A DNA stretch of 17,910 nt from positions 1-17,910 of the forward strand of contig JBLRWH010000054.1 of the NCBI GenBank assembly GCA_047921395.1, given 5' to 3'. Position numbers and translations under genes: made by a program. Positions 5,366 through 12,866 of the stretch are shown here, in pieces. Numbering within the stretch: position 1 is the stretch's first letter; each line of letters begins with the position of its first letter. The DNA is from XN24 sp047921395 (GTDB lineage Bacteria > Pseudomonadota > Gammaproteobacteria > Steroidobacterales > XN24). The notes beneath the pieces were generated by a model. The model searched no databases, was not told the origin of the DNA, and saw nothing but the letters and a program-made list of their open reading frames with translations.

Positions 5366-8257
5366 ATGAAGCTGACCAAGAAATCCAACCTTCCTTCCAC
5401 TGAATCCACCGGCGCGCTCAGCGGCGTGCTCGGCCGGGCGATCGACCGGCGCGCGTTCCTGCGTCGCACCGGGCTTGCGCTCGGCGCCGGCGCGATTGCC
5501 ACCACCCTGCCGCCGGCCATGATGCGCCGTTCGCAGGCGGAGGCCGCGCGCGAGGCCGGCAAGGGGCCGGTCGAGATCAAGCGTTCAGTCTGCACCCACT
5601 GCTCGGTGGGCTGTGGCGTGATCGCGGAAGTCCAGAACGGCGTCTGGACCGGCCAGGAGCCGGACTTCGACTCGCCGATCAACCTCGGCTCCCATTGCGC
5701 CAAGGGTGCCTCGTTGCGGGAGCACGGGCACGGCGAGCGGCGCCTCAAGTACCCCATGAAGATGGTCAACGGGAAGTGGCAGCGCCTTTCCTGGGACCAG
5801 GCGATCGACGAGATCGGCGACAAGTTGCTGGCGATCCGCGCGGAGCATGGCCCGGACGCGGTGATGTGGGTCGGCTCGGCCAAGTTCAGCAACGAGGGCG
5901 CCTACCTGTATCGCAAGAACGCCGCCCTGTGGGGGACGAACAACGTCGACCACCAGGCGCGCATCTGTCATTCGACGACCGTCGCCGGCGTAGCCAATAC
6001 CTGGGGCTACGGCGCGATGACGAACTCCTACAATGACATGCAGAACAGCAAGTACATTTTCTTTATCGGCAGCAACGCCGCCGAGGCCCACCCGGTCTCG
6101 ATGCAGCACATCCTGCGCGGCAAGGAGAATGGCGCCAAGGTCATCGTGGCGGATCCGCGCTTTAGCCGTACGGCCGCGCATTCGGACCAGTTCCTGCGCC
6201 TCCGGCCGGGCACCGACGTGCCGCTGATCTACGGCATGCTGTGGCACATCTTCGAGAATGGCTGGGAGGACAAGGAGTTCATCCGCACCCGCGTCGCTTT
6301 CATGGACGAAATCCGTGTGGAAGCCGCGAAGTGGACCCCCGACGTGGTCGAGAACGTCACCGGCATCCCGGGCGACGAGGTCAAGGCGGCTGTCAAGACC
6401 ATGAAGGACAACAGCCCCGGTTGCATCGTCTGGTGCATGGGCGGCACGCAGCACACCGTCGGCAACAACAACACGCGCATCTACTGCGTGTTGCAGCTGG
6501 CGCTGGGCAACATGGGCGTCTCCGGCGGCGGCGCGAACATCTTCCGTGGTCATGACAACGTGCAGGGCGCGACGGACTTCGGCGTGCTGTCCGACACCCT
6601 GCCCGGCTACTACGGGCTGGCGGACGGCTCCTGGCAGCACTGGGCGCGCGTCTGGGGCGTGGATTACGGGTGGCTGAAGTCGCGCTTCGATCAGGAGAGC
6701 TATCCGAACGGCCCGAACATGGTGCCGGCGATGAACCTGCCGGGCATCACCGTGTCACGCTGGTACGACGGCGTGAACGAGACCGACGAGAACGTCTCGC
6801 AGAAGACGGCGCTGAAGGCGCTGTTCATGTGGGGCCATGCGCCGAACAGCCAGGTGCGCGGCGCCGAGCAGAAGAAGGCGATGGAGAAGCTCGACCTGCT
6901 GGTCGTGGTGGATCCGTACCCGACGCATACCGCCGTGCTGCCTGACCGCACCAAGGACGGCATGTACCTGCTGCCGGCCTGCACGCAGTTCGAGACCTAC
7001 GGCTCGCGCACCGCGTCACATCGTGGACTGCAGTGGGGCGAGAAGATCATCGAGCCGCTGTTCGAATCGCTGCCCGATCACACCATCATGTACAAGCTGA
7101 CAAAGAAGCTCGGCTACGAGCAGCAGCTGTTCGCCAACATCAAGGTGAACGGGGAAGAGCCGCTGATCGAGGACATCACCCGCGAGTTCAATCGCGGCAT
7201 GTGGACCATCGGCTACACCGGCCAGAGCCCGGAGCGCCTCAAGCGGCAGCTGGAGCACAAGCACACCTTCAACACGACCACCCTCAGGGCCGAGGGCGGC
7301 CCCTGCGACGGCGAGGTCTACGGCCTGCCGTGGCCGTGCTGGGGCACCCCGGAGATGGGGCATCCCGGCACGCCGGTGCTGTACGACACCAGCATCCCGG
7401 TGGCCAAGGGCGGTCTCAACTTCCGCGCGCGCTTCGGGGTCGAGTACGAGGGCGTCAACCTGCTGGCCGAGGATTCCTGGAGCAAGGGCGCCGAGATCGA
7501 GGACGGCTACCCGGAGTTCACCGCCGACATGCTCAAGCAGCTCGGCTGGTGGGACGACCTGACGGACGAGGAGAAGGTTGCCGCCGAGGGCCGCAACTGG
7601 AAGAACGACCTCTCGGGCGGCATCCAGCGCGTCGCCATCAAGCACGGCTGCGCGCCGTTCGGGAATGCCAAGGCCCGTTGCAAGGTCTGGAATTTCCCCG
7701 ATCCGATCCCGCTGCATCGCGAGCCGCTTTACACGGCCCGTCGTGACCTGGTCGAAGACTATCCGACCTACGCGGACCGCAAGGCTTTCTGGCGGCTGCC
7801 GACGCGTTATGCGTCGATCCAGGCGCAGGACTTCTCGAAAGACTTCCCGCTGGTGCACACCAGCGGCCGGTTGGTCGAGTACGAAGGCGGCGGCGAAGAG
7901 ACGCGCTCGAACCCCTGGCTGGCGGAGCTGCAGCAGGACATGTTCGTCGAGATCAACCCGGCGGACGCGAACGATCGCGGCATCAAGGATGGCCAGGATG
8001 TCTGGCTCGAGGGTCCGGAAGGCGGTCGCATCAAGGTCAAGGCCATGATCACCCGGCGTGTGGGCCGTGGCGTGGTGTTCACGCCCTTCCACTTCGGTGG
8101 ATGGTTCGAGGGCAAGGACCTGGTCGACAAGTATCCCGAGGGCTCAGCGCCATACGTCCGCGGTTCCGCGTGTAACGACGCGTTCACTTACGGCTATGAC
8201 TCGGTCACTGCGATGCAGGAGACCAAGGCCTCGCTCTGCCAGATTCGCCCGGCGTAA
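5366..8257 (+). CDS. fdhA: Formate dehydrogenase catalytic subunit alpha, Cys type
   Basis: This 963-residue periplasmic molybdopterin oxidoreductase oxidises formate to CO2. A Tat signal lies at about 27-50 (DRRAFLRRTGLALGAGA, twin Arg 28-29). The N-terminal [4Fe-4S] site is C76/C79/C83/C111, with CAKGAS following. The active-site segment is QARICHSTTVAG: Cys201 takes the place of selenocysteine (codon TGT at 5966-5968) and is followed by His202. No in-frame TGA occurs, so the enzyme does not need Sec machinery. The molybdopterin dinucleotide-binding domain runs from about 800 on (SGRLVEYEGGGEETRSNPWL). GGAGA eight bases before ATG 5366 favours this start over ATG 5324. Length fits the membrane-bound FdhABC class. 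Molybdenum and tungsten cannot be told apart from sequence. Confidence 0.96.
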   Translation: MKLTKKSNLPSTESTGALSGVLGRAIDRRAFLRRTGLALGAGAIATTLPPAMMRRSQAEAAREAGKGPVEIKRSVCTHCSVGCGVIAEVQNGVWTGQEPDFDSPINLGSHCAKGASLREHGHGERRLKYPMKMVNGKWQRLSWDQAIDEIGDKLLAIRAEHGPDAVMWVGSAKFSNEGAYLYRKNAALWGTNNVDHQARICHSTTVAGVANTWGYGAMTNSYNDMQNSKYIFFIGSNAAEAHPVSMQHILRGKENGAKVIVADPRFSRTAAHSDQFLRLRPGTDVPLIYGMLWHIFENGWEDKEFIRTRVAFMDEIRVEAAKWTPDVVENVTGIPGDEVKAAVKTMKDNSPGCIVWCMGGTQHTVGNNNTRIYCVLQLALGNMGVSGGGANIFRGHDNVQGATDFGVLSDTLPGYYGLADGSWQHWARVWGVDYGWLKSRFDQESYPNGPNMVPAMNLPGITVSRWYDGVNETDENVSQKTALKALFMWGHAPNSQVRGAEQKKAMEKLDLLVVVDPYPTHTAVLPDRTKDGMYLLPACTQFETYGSRTASHRGLQWGEKIIEPLFESLPDHTIMYKLTKKLGYEQQLFANIKVNGEEPLIEDITREFNRGMWTIGYTGQSPERLKRQLEHKHTFNTTTLRAEGGPCDGEVYGLPWPCWGTPEMGHPGTPVLYDTSIPVAKGGLNFRARFGVEYEGVNLLAEDSWSKGAEIEDGYPEFTADMLKQLGWWDDLTDEEKVAAEGRNWKNDLSGGIQRVAIKHGCAPFGNAKARCKVWNFPDPIPLHREPLYTARRDLVEDYPTYADRKAFWRLPTRYASIQAQDFSKDFPLVHTSGRLVEYEGGGEETRSNPWLAELQQDMFVEINPADANDRGIKDGQDVWLEGPEGGRIKVKAMITRRVGRGVVFTPFHFGGWFEGKDLVDKYPEGSAPYVRGSACNDAFTYGYDSVTAMQETKASLCQIRPA

Positions 8258-8271
8258 GGAGTTAATTCACC

Positions 8272-8859
8272 ATGGCGAGAATGAAGTTTCTTTGTGATTC
8301 CGAGCGCTGCATCGAATGCAACGGCTGCGTGACGGCCTGCAAGAATGAGCACGAAGTACCCTGGGGCGTGAACCGCCGCCGGGTGGTGACGCTCGACGAC
8401 GGCCTGCCGGGCGAACGCTCGATCTCGGTGGCCTGCATGCACTGCACGGATGCGCCCTGCGCGGCCGTCTGCCCGGTGGACTGCTTCTACACCACCGACG
8501 ACGGCATCGTCCTGCACGACAAGGATCTGTGCATCGGTTGTGGCTACTGCTTCTATGCATGTCCGTTCGGCGCGCCGCAGTTCCCGCAGAAGGAAGCCTT
8601 CGGCATCCGCGGGAAGATGGACAAGTGCACCTTCTGTGCCGGTGGTCCCGAAGCGAACAACTCGGAGAAGGAGTTCGTCAAGTACGGCCGCAACCGCGTC
8701 GCCGAGGGCAAGCTGCCGCTCTGCGCCGAGATGTGCGCGACCAAGGCGCTGCTCGCGGGTGATGGCGACATGGTCGCCGACATCTACCGCGAGCGCGTGC
8801 TGAAGCGTGGCAGCCGGCCACAGACGTGGGGCTGGGAAACGGCTTACAAGGACGCGTAA
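8272..8859 (+). CDS. fdhB: Formate dehydrogenase Fe-S subunit beta
   Basis: This 195-residue electron-transfer subunit carries electrons from FdhA to FdhC. It has 16 cysteines arranged for four [4Fe-4S] clusters: C13/16/19/23, C55/58/63/67, C87/90/93/97 and C119/122/151/155. It has no signal peptide and is presumably carried across the membrane by the Tat signal of FdhA. It lacks the C-terminal membrane helix found in the longer FdnH/FdoH subunits, so it must bind the membrane through FdhC. AAGGAG (8256-8261) lies ten bases before the ATG and overlaps the fdhA stop; the genes are 14 bases apart and clearly co-transcribed. Confidence 0.95.
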   Translation: MARMKFLCDSERCIECNGCVTACKNEHEVPWGVNRRRVVTLDDGLPGERSISVACMHCTDAPCAAVCPVDCFYTTDDGIVLHDKDLCIGCGYCFYACPFGAPQFPQKEAFGIRGKMDKCTFCAGGPEANNSEKEFVKYGRNRVAEGKLPLCAEMCATKALLAGDGDMVADIYRERVLKRGSRPQTWGWETAYKDA

Positions 8860-8876
8860 CGCGCTGTAACAGGCCT

Positions 8877-8903
8877 GCGCGGGGCGGCATTTGCGCCCCG
8901 CGC
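8877..8903 (+). promoter_or_regulatory. Intra-operon GC-rich hairpin after fdhB
   Basis: A perfect 10-base stem (8877-8886 with 8894-8903) closes a 7-base loop between fdhB and the lipoprotein gene. There is no T-run, so full termination is unlikely. It could protect the 3' end of the fdhAB message or lower expression of the downstream genes. Confidence 0.55.
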
Positions 8904-8920
8904 GAGGCCGGAGAGGAACG

Positions 8921-9103
8921 ATGAAAATACCTATCCTGGCTCTGCTGGCCGCGACGTCACTGGCGATTGCGGGCTGCTCGGACGTTACGGTCTACGAGCC
9001 CGGCGTATACAAGGGCGCAAGCGATCCCCTGGTTGAGGACCTGAGGTCCGAGGAACTGCGGACCGCCCTTGAAGAACGCGCCGAAAAACAGCGCGACCGC
9101 TAG
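8921..9103 (+). CDS. Small putative lipoprotein in the fdh operon
   Basis: This 60-residue protein has a lipoprotein signal: a basic start, hydrophobic residues 3-17 and lipobox IAGC with the modified Cys at 19. The mature part is about 42 residues, begins SDVTVYEPGVYKGASDPL and ends in a charged helix (EELRTALEERAEKQRDR). No family is recognised with confidence. GGAGAGG just upstream supports ATG 8921. It lies between fdhB and fdhC, 34 bases before the latter, so it belongs to the operon. It may stabilise the membrane-attached FdhABC complex on the periplasmic face; this is inferred from position and predicted location. Confidence 0.8.
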   Translation: MKIPILALLAATSLAIAGCSDVTVYEPGVYKGASDPLVEDLRSEELRTALEERAEKQRDR

Positions 9104-9137
9104 CCATTCAGCCCACACGACGGGAGGACTCCACGTG

Positions 9138-10247
9138 ATGGTCGAAAGAACTCAACCGGGTACACAGGGACGCCAGCGGCGCAAGCTTCGCCGTATTGTC
9201 TGGAGCGTCGCCCTGATCCTCGGTCTCTCCATGATCCTGCCGCTGACCGGTCTCCTCATGACCGACGCACCGGTGGGCCAGGCGGTCGCGCAACAGGCGC
9301 AATCGCAGGACGATGCCGCGGCGGCCGCGGCGGTAGCGCGCCAGGAACAGCAGCGCCGAGACTTCTGGCGCCAGGCCCGCGGCGGCGTGGAAGGCTACAC
9401 GGCCGTCTCTGGTCCCGAGGCGGGTGTGCTGATCCAGAGTGGCGGCGACGTCTGGCGCTCGGTGCGCGAGGGTCCGTTGATTCGCTGGGGAGGGATCGGG
9501 ATCCTCGTCGTGCTTGCGGGGATCATCCTGTTCCACCTGATCGCGGGCTCGGTGAAACTCGAGAATCGCAGCGGTCGGACGATCACCCGCTGGTCGCTGT
9601 ACGACCGCGTGATGCACTGGTACACGGCGATCCTGTTCATCATCCTGGCGATTACGGGCCTGAGCATCACCTTCGGCCGCACCGTGCTGATACCGGTCAT
9701 CGGCAAGGAGGCGTTTGCCGCCTGGGCCGCGTTCGCCAAGCCCGTCCACGACTGGCTTGCGATACCGTTCGTGATCGGCCTCGTGCTGATGATGGTGCCG
9801 TGGCTCAAGGACAGCCTGCCCAAGGCGTATGACCTCACCTGGCTGAAGCAGGGTGGTGGTTATTTCGACCGCAGCAAGCATCCGCCGGCCGGGTTCGTGA
9901 ATGCCGGCGAGAAGATCTGGTACTGGCTGCTGTTCTTCGGCAGCATCGTCCTGATCGCCTCGGGCTTCTTCCTGCTGTTCCCGAATCTGGGCTTCGAGCG
10001 CGCGGCGATGCAGCTGTCTACCATCGTGCACGCCGTCAGCGGGATCGCGCTGATCGCCTTCTCCCTGGGTCATATGTACCTCGGCACGGTGGGCAACCGG
10101 GGCACGCTCGAGGGCATGATCACGGGCGAGGTCGACGAGAACTGGGCGAAGGCCCACCACGGGCTCTGGTACGACGAAGTCAAGAAGCAGGGTACGCGGC
10201 CGGCAGCCGCTTCGGCACCGCACGGGGCCGGGCACGCTGCGACCTAG
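9138..10247 (+). CDS. fdhC: Formate dehydrogenase cytochrome b subunit gamma
   Basis: This 369-residue membrane protein anchors FdhAB and passes electrons through two haems b to quinone. Residues 20-41 form an N-terminal signal-like helix, followed by an Ala/Gln-rich linker (48-75) and a short extracytoplasmic segment (GVLIQSGGDVWR near 96-107). Four core helices follow, at about 160-180, 203-222, 258-281 and 293-316, with one more at 117-138. Likely haem-ligand histidines are among H160, H204, H298 and H312. GGGAGGA (9122-9128) supports a start at GTG 9135 or ATG 9138; ATG was chosen. The Ala/His-rich tail (about 355-369) is probably disordered. It is the last gene before the operon terminator. 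Confidence 0.94.
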   Translation: MVERTQPGTQGRQRRKLRRIVWSVALILGLSMILPLTGLLMTDAPVGQAVAQQAQSQDDAAAAAAVARQEQQRRDFWRQARGGVEGYTAVSGPEAGVLIQSGGDVWRSVREGPLIRWGGIGILVVLAGIILFHLIAGSVKLENRSGRTITRWSLYDRVMHWYTAILFIILAITGLSITFGRTVLIPVIGKEAFAAWAAFAKPVHDWLAIPFVIGLVLMMVPWLKDSLPKAYDLTWLKQGGGYFDRSKHPPAGFVNAGEKIWYWLLFFGSIVLIASGFFLLFPNLGFERAAMQLSTIVHAVSGIALIAFSLGHMYLGTVGNRGTLEGMITGEVDENWAKAHHGLWYDEVKKQGTRPAAASAPHGAGHAAT

Positions 10248-10272
10248 TATCTGTCCGCTGATGTGATGTTGA

Positions 10273-10301
10273 CGGGGGCGCTTCGGCGCCCCCGCTTTTT
10301 T
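10273..10301 (+). terminator. Intrinsic terminator of the fdh operon
   Basis: A perfect 9-base stem (10273-10281 with 10286-10294) closes a TTCG tetraloop and is followed by C and six Ts. It stands 25 bases after the fdhC stop and is a strong rho-independent terminator. Confidence 0.95.
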
Positions 10302-10329
10302 CTGGTTCATCGCGCATTGCCGGGGAAGA

Positions 10330-10366
10330 GGGCTCGCGCGGAGGCGCAGAGAGGCAGAGGTACGGA
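10330..10366 (+). repeat. Purine-rich degenerate repeat (GCGGAG/GCGCAG/GGCAGAG type)
   Basis: Short related units (GCGGAG, GCGCAGAG, AGGCAGAG, ACGGAGAAG) follow one another in the gap after the fdh terminator. They encode nothing evident. They resemble the dispersed purine-rich repeats seen in some bacterial intergenic regions; this is a resemblance only. The rest of 10302-10494 shows only a run of eight Ts at 10440-10447. Confidence 0.35.
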
Positions 10367-10494
10367 GAAGATGGACAGGTAGGGTACAAGGCAGGTGGGT
10401 CACCGAGCACTCCCGGGCCTTCATGCTGGTCTGCGACGATTTTTTTTCGTAAGAGCGCTGGCGATCGGGGCCGGAACGCGGCATTCTTTGGAGC

Positions 10495-11253
10495 ATGAAC
10501 CGGAAGACGCCTGGGTCGTGGCAGGACGCGAACCGATACAACGCAGCGGCGCGTCGACGTCGGCTTCTCGCCATGCTCTCGGCCGGGGCGTTGCTGCTCG
10601 CCGGGATGGCCGGCGCACAGGTCGACCCGCGGGCCTGGGACGGCGATCTCGCGACAATGGAGCAGTATGCCGCGCCGTCGTCGAGTGGCAAGACGGAGCT
10701 CATGGCGGCGGCCGGGGAGGGCGATCTCGCTCGCGTGCTGGCGCTGCTTGGAGCCGGGGCGGAGATCGACGAACGCAACGCGAACGGCGGCACCGCGCTG
10801 ATGTACGCGGTCTCCGCCAGCGAAGCCGAGATCATAAGCGTGCTGCTCGAGCATGGCGCGGATCCGAATGCGCGGGCGCGCATCGGCTGGACCCCGTTGC
10901 TGGTCGCGGCCGCGAAGGGCAGGCACCACGCCGCGGCGCTGTTGCTGGCGGCCGGCGCCGAGCCCGCCACGCCCGATGCCTATGGCTGGACCCCGCTGAT
11001 GCGCGCTGTCTCGGGCGGCTATATCGACGCGGTCGACGTGCTCATCGCCTCGGGCGGCGCCGAGCTGGACGCCCGCGAGGAGTCCGGCGCCACGGCGCTG
11101 CACATCGCTGCGGGCCGGGGCTACGCGGAGATCGTCGCCCGCCTGCTGGCGGCTGGCGCAACGCCGCTGGCGACGGACAGCGCGGGACGCACGCCGGCGG
11201 AGGTCGCTCGCATGCAGGGCCATGCCGACGCCGAGGCGCTGCTCAAGACCTAG
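10495..11253 (+). CDS. Exported ankyrin-repeat protein
   Basis: This 252-residue protein has an N-terminal signal (RRRR at 20-23, hydrophobic 24-38, AGA site near 39-41) followed by about five ankyrin repeats between 66 and 230 and a partial one to the end. Typical repeat marks are GGTALMYAVSASEAEIISVL, GWTPLLVAAAKGRHHAAALL and GATALHIAAGRGYAEIVARL. It is probably a periplasmic protein-protein interaction module; partners are unknown. The start is uncertain: GGAG sits only one base from ATG 10495, but this start keeps the basic part of the signal, unlike ATG 10573. It is separated from fdhC by a terminator. Its stop shares a CTAG with the stop of the convergent Rieske-like gene. Confidence 0.88.
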   Translation: MNRKTPGSWQDANRYNAAARRRRLLAMLSAGALLLAGMAGAQVDPRAWDGDLATMEQYAAPSSSGKTELMAAAGEGDLARVLALLGAGAEIDERNANGGTALMYAVSASEAEIISVLLEHGADPNARARIGWTPLLVAAAKGRHHAAALLLAAGAEPATPDAYGWTPLMRAVSGGYIDAVDVLIASGGAELDAREESGATALHIAAGRGYAEIVARLLAAGATPLATDSAGRTPAEVARMQGHADAEALLKT

Positions 11254-11993
11254 CAAACATTCGGGTTGCTGCTGTATTCCTTCAGCGGAATGACTTCGGT
11301 CGTCTCCCCAACCGTCGCGCGGATATCTTCCTTGCGCTGCTGCAAGGCCAGCTGGAACTCGAACTTCTCGAAGAAGCGCTCGAACATGTCGCCCCCGTAG
11401 GTCCCCAGGGCGCGCAGCTCGCCGGTCTCTTCATCGAGCACCAGGTCGATCGCGGCGAGCGGCTGTGGCGCCGGCCCGCCAAGGACGCGGCAACCCTCGG
11501 CCGGGTCATACACGCTGCCCTCGGAGCAGCAGTAGATCACGCCCTCGCGCTTCGCCAGCTTGAAGTCGCGGTCCGTATAGGCCGTCTGCTCATGGCGGTA
11601 ATTGATGAAGCTCACCGTCGGCGTGGGGTAGCTCATGCGGTGCGCGCAGATGGCCGAGAAGCCCACCACGGACCGATTCGGTCCCACGCCGCCACGCCAG
11701 CGGTACCGGCGGCCGTCGTCCATTTCCAGGCTCTCCTGCGGCAGGGCGGGCTTGCCGAGGTTGATCAGGAAGCAGGGCGTACTGACGTAGGGGTAATGGA
11801 ACACGTAGCTGTCGCCGACGACGAGTTCGTCGAGCCGCAGCGGCTGTCCGCTCGAGTTCACCAGCGTGGCCGGCGGCGCCGGCATGCGCTCGGGCGTCGC
11901 GTCCGCCAGCAGCCTCGGGCTGCCGGCCACCAGCGCGCCGGTGCTGGCGCAGAGCTTGAGGAAACCGCGGCGTGAAACGGGATCTCCGGGCAT
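11250..11993 (-). CDS. Tat-exported Rieske-like protein lacking a canonical second His
   Basis: This 247-residue protein starts with a twin-arginine signal (SRRGFLKLC, Arg 8-9) and has a Rieske-like fold signature. The first metal motif is present (ICAHRMSYP, C116 and H118). The second motif reads YCCSEGSVYDP (C155, C156, then Ser-Glu-Gly), where a Rieske protein would have CxxH. The tail of that loop, RVLGGPAPQPLAAI, is typical of the family. The loss of the second His means a [2Fe-2S] cluster would need another ligand or be absent. AGGTG about six bases upstream favours ATG 11993 over GTG 12002. No cytochrome bc1 or oxidase partner lies nearby. Its role is unknown; a periplasmic redox or structural role is possible. 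Confidence 0.8.
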   Translation of the reverse strand: MPGDPVSRRGFLKLCASTGALVAGSPRLLADATPERMPAPPATLVNSSGQPLRLDELVVGDSYVFHYPYVSTPCFLINLGKPALPQESLEMDDGRRYRWRGGVGPNRSVVGFSAICAHRMSYPTPTVSFINYRHEQTAYTDRDFKLAKREGVIYCCSEGSVYDPAEGCRVLGGPAPQPLAAIDLVLDEETGELRALGTYGGDMFERFFEKFEFQLALQQRKEDIRATVGETTEVIPLKEYSSNPNVC

Positions 11994-12024
11994 GTCGGTC
12001 ACCTGCGAGAAAGCACTGTCCCCG

Positions 12025-12052
12025 ATGCTAGCATTCGCCGCCGCCGAGGCAA
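12025..12052 (-). promoter_or_regulatory. Possible promoter of the Rieske-like gene
   Basis: On the minus strand TTGCCT (12047-12052) and TAGCAT (12025-12030) are 16 bases apart, and the latter is preceded by TGC (extended -10). It lies about 30 bases upstream of the chosen start. Confidence 0.35.
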
Positions 12053-12068
12053 CAGATCCGTCGCTGTT

Positions 12069-12473
12069 TCACTTGTCCTGGCGCGCGTTGCGCCGGCGGA
12101 TCTCCATCGGGTGTTCCACCTTGCGCACCTTGTCGACCAGGTGCATCAGCGACAGCCAGGGGTGGCGCAGAGTCATCCGCGGACCGGCGTAGCGCATGAT
12201 CTCGCGCGCGTGTTCGCGCTGCGCACGCTTGTAGCAGTGGATCGGGCACTTGGCGCACGTCGGCTTGGCCTCGCCGTAGGGGCACTTTTCCAGCCGCCTC
12301 GCGGCGTAGTCGAGGAAGCCCCGGCACGCCTCGCAGGTGCCGGCCTGCTTGGCCGCCGCGCCGTGGTGATCGGCGCACCAGATCTCGACCATGCACTCCA
12401 TGGTCCGGTACTCGCGGCGCAGGCGCGGCGTCACGAGGGCGGCGGCGGGATTCTCGCTCGTCCGGGTATTCAT
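12069..12473 (-). CDS. Nitrous oxide-stimulated promoter (YgbA-like) family protein
   Basis: This is a 134-residue cysteine-rich soluble protein. The family pattern is clear: RREYRTMECMVEIWCADHH at about 19-37, a CEAC pair, EKCPYGEAKPTCAKCPIHCY with a run of cysteines, then MRYAGPRMTLRHPWLSLMHL. The cysteines could bind a metal or Fe-S cluster, though none has been shown that I know of. In E. coli the homologue YgbA is linked to nitrosative stress; a similar role here is inferred. The start may be ATG 12473 or ATG 12488 (five residues longer, MNICG); neither has a clear ribosome site. It is divergent from the small gene at 12578. Confidence 0.85.
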   Translation of the reverse strand: MNTRTSENPAAALVTPRLRREYRTMECMVEIWCADHHGAAAKQAGTCEACRGFLDYAARRLEKCPYGEAKPTCAKCPIHCYKRAQREHAREIMRYAGPRMTLRHPWLSLMHLVDKVRKVEHPMEIRRRNARQDK

Positions 12474-12542
12474 GCCGCATATGTTCATCTTTGCGAGGGG
12501 GCAGTTCAATAGGCGTTCTCCACGAGGCGATTTCCGGCCGGC

Positions 12543-12557
12543 GGGCACTTTGTGCCC
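12543..12557. promoter_or_regulatory. Palindrome in a divergent intergenic region
   Basis: GGGCAC and GTGCCC flank TTT, giving a perfect 15-base inverted repeat 20 bases before ATG 12578 and between two divergent genes. It could be an operator or a small leader hairpin. No T-run follows. Confidence 0.35.
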
Positions 12558-12577
12558 AATTGGCGTAAGCTGACGCG

Positions 12578-12859
12578 ATGACTGAAAAAACCACAAAGGC
12601 CGTCGCGGGGCGGCTGGACCATCCTTTCGAGGTGTCGTCCATCACGCGAGCCGACGCGCCGGAAGGCGCTGTGTCGGCCAATTGGTACCGCTACGAGATC
12701 GCCCAGGGCGCGAATGCCATCGTCGGCCACCGGGAGGGCAACCTCCAGTCCGTCACCCAGGCGGTCGCCGAAATCGTGCTGCGCCTGAACGAGCGGCGCC
12801 TCGGCAAGGCCGGTCGCGTGCACCTGACCCCCGGCCCGAAGAAGAAAAGCAGCGCCTGA
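12578..12859 (+). CDS. Small conserved-looking protein of unknown function
   Basis: This 93-residue soluble protein is not recognised. It looks folded: a strand-rich centre (SANWYRYEIAQGANAIVGHR at about 33-52) is followed by a helix (SVTQAVAEIVLRLNERRLG at about 58-76) and a short basic tail (PGPKKKSSA). No signal peptide or metal motif is seen. Composition and codon use match the neighbours, so it is likely real. There is no strong ribosome site; a palindrome lies just upstream. It ends seven bases before the stop of convergent srkA, with only a weak hairpin (12852-12864) between them. Confidence 0.7.
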   Translation: MTEKTTKAVAGRLDHPFEVSSITRADAPEGAVSANWYRYEIAQGANAIVGHREGNLQSVTQAVAEIVLRLNERRLGKAGRVHLTPGPKKKSSA

Positions 12860-12866
12860 GGCGCGC

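Noticed and set aside
5960..5975. Possible selenocysteine codon in FdhA
   Set aside because: The active-site codon is TGT (Cys) at 5966-5968 and no in-frame TGA occurs before the end of the gene.
10440..10447. Run of eight Ts as a terminator
   Set aside because: No convincing stem precedes it on the plus strand.
9108..10970. Minus-strand open frame of 620 codons
   Set aside because: It is antisense to fdhC and the ankyrin gene and crosses a strong terminator; its composition is that of a shadow frame.
10395..11975. Plus-strand open frame of 526 codons
   Set aside because: It covers the ankyrin gene in another frame and the Rieske-like gene antisense; it is Arg/Gly/Ala-rich without motifs.
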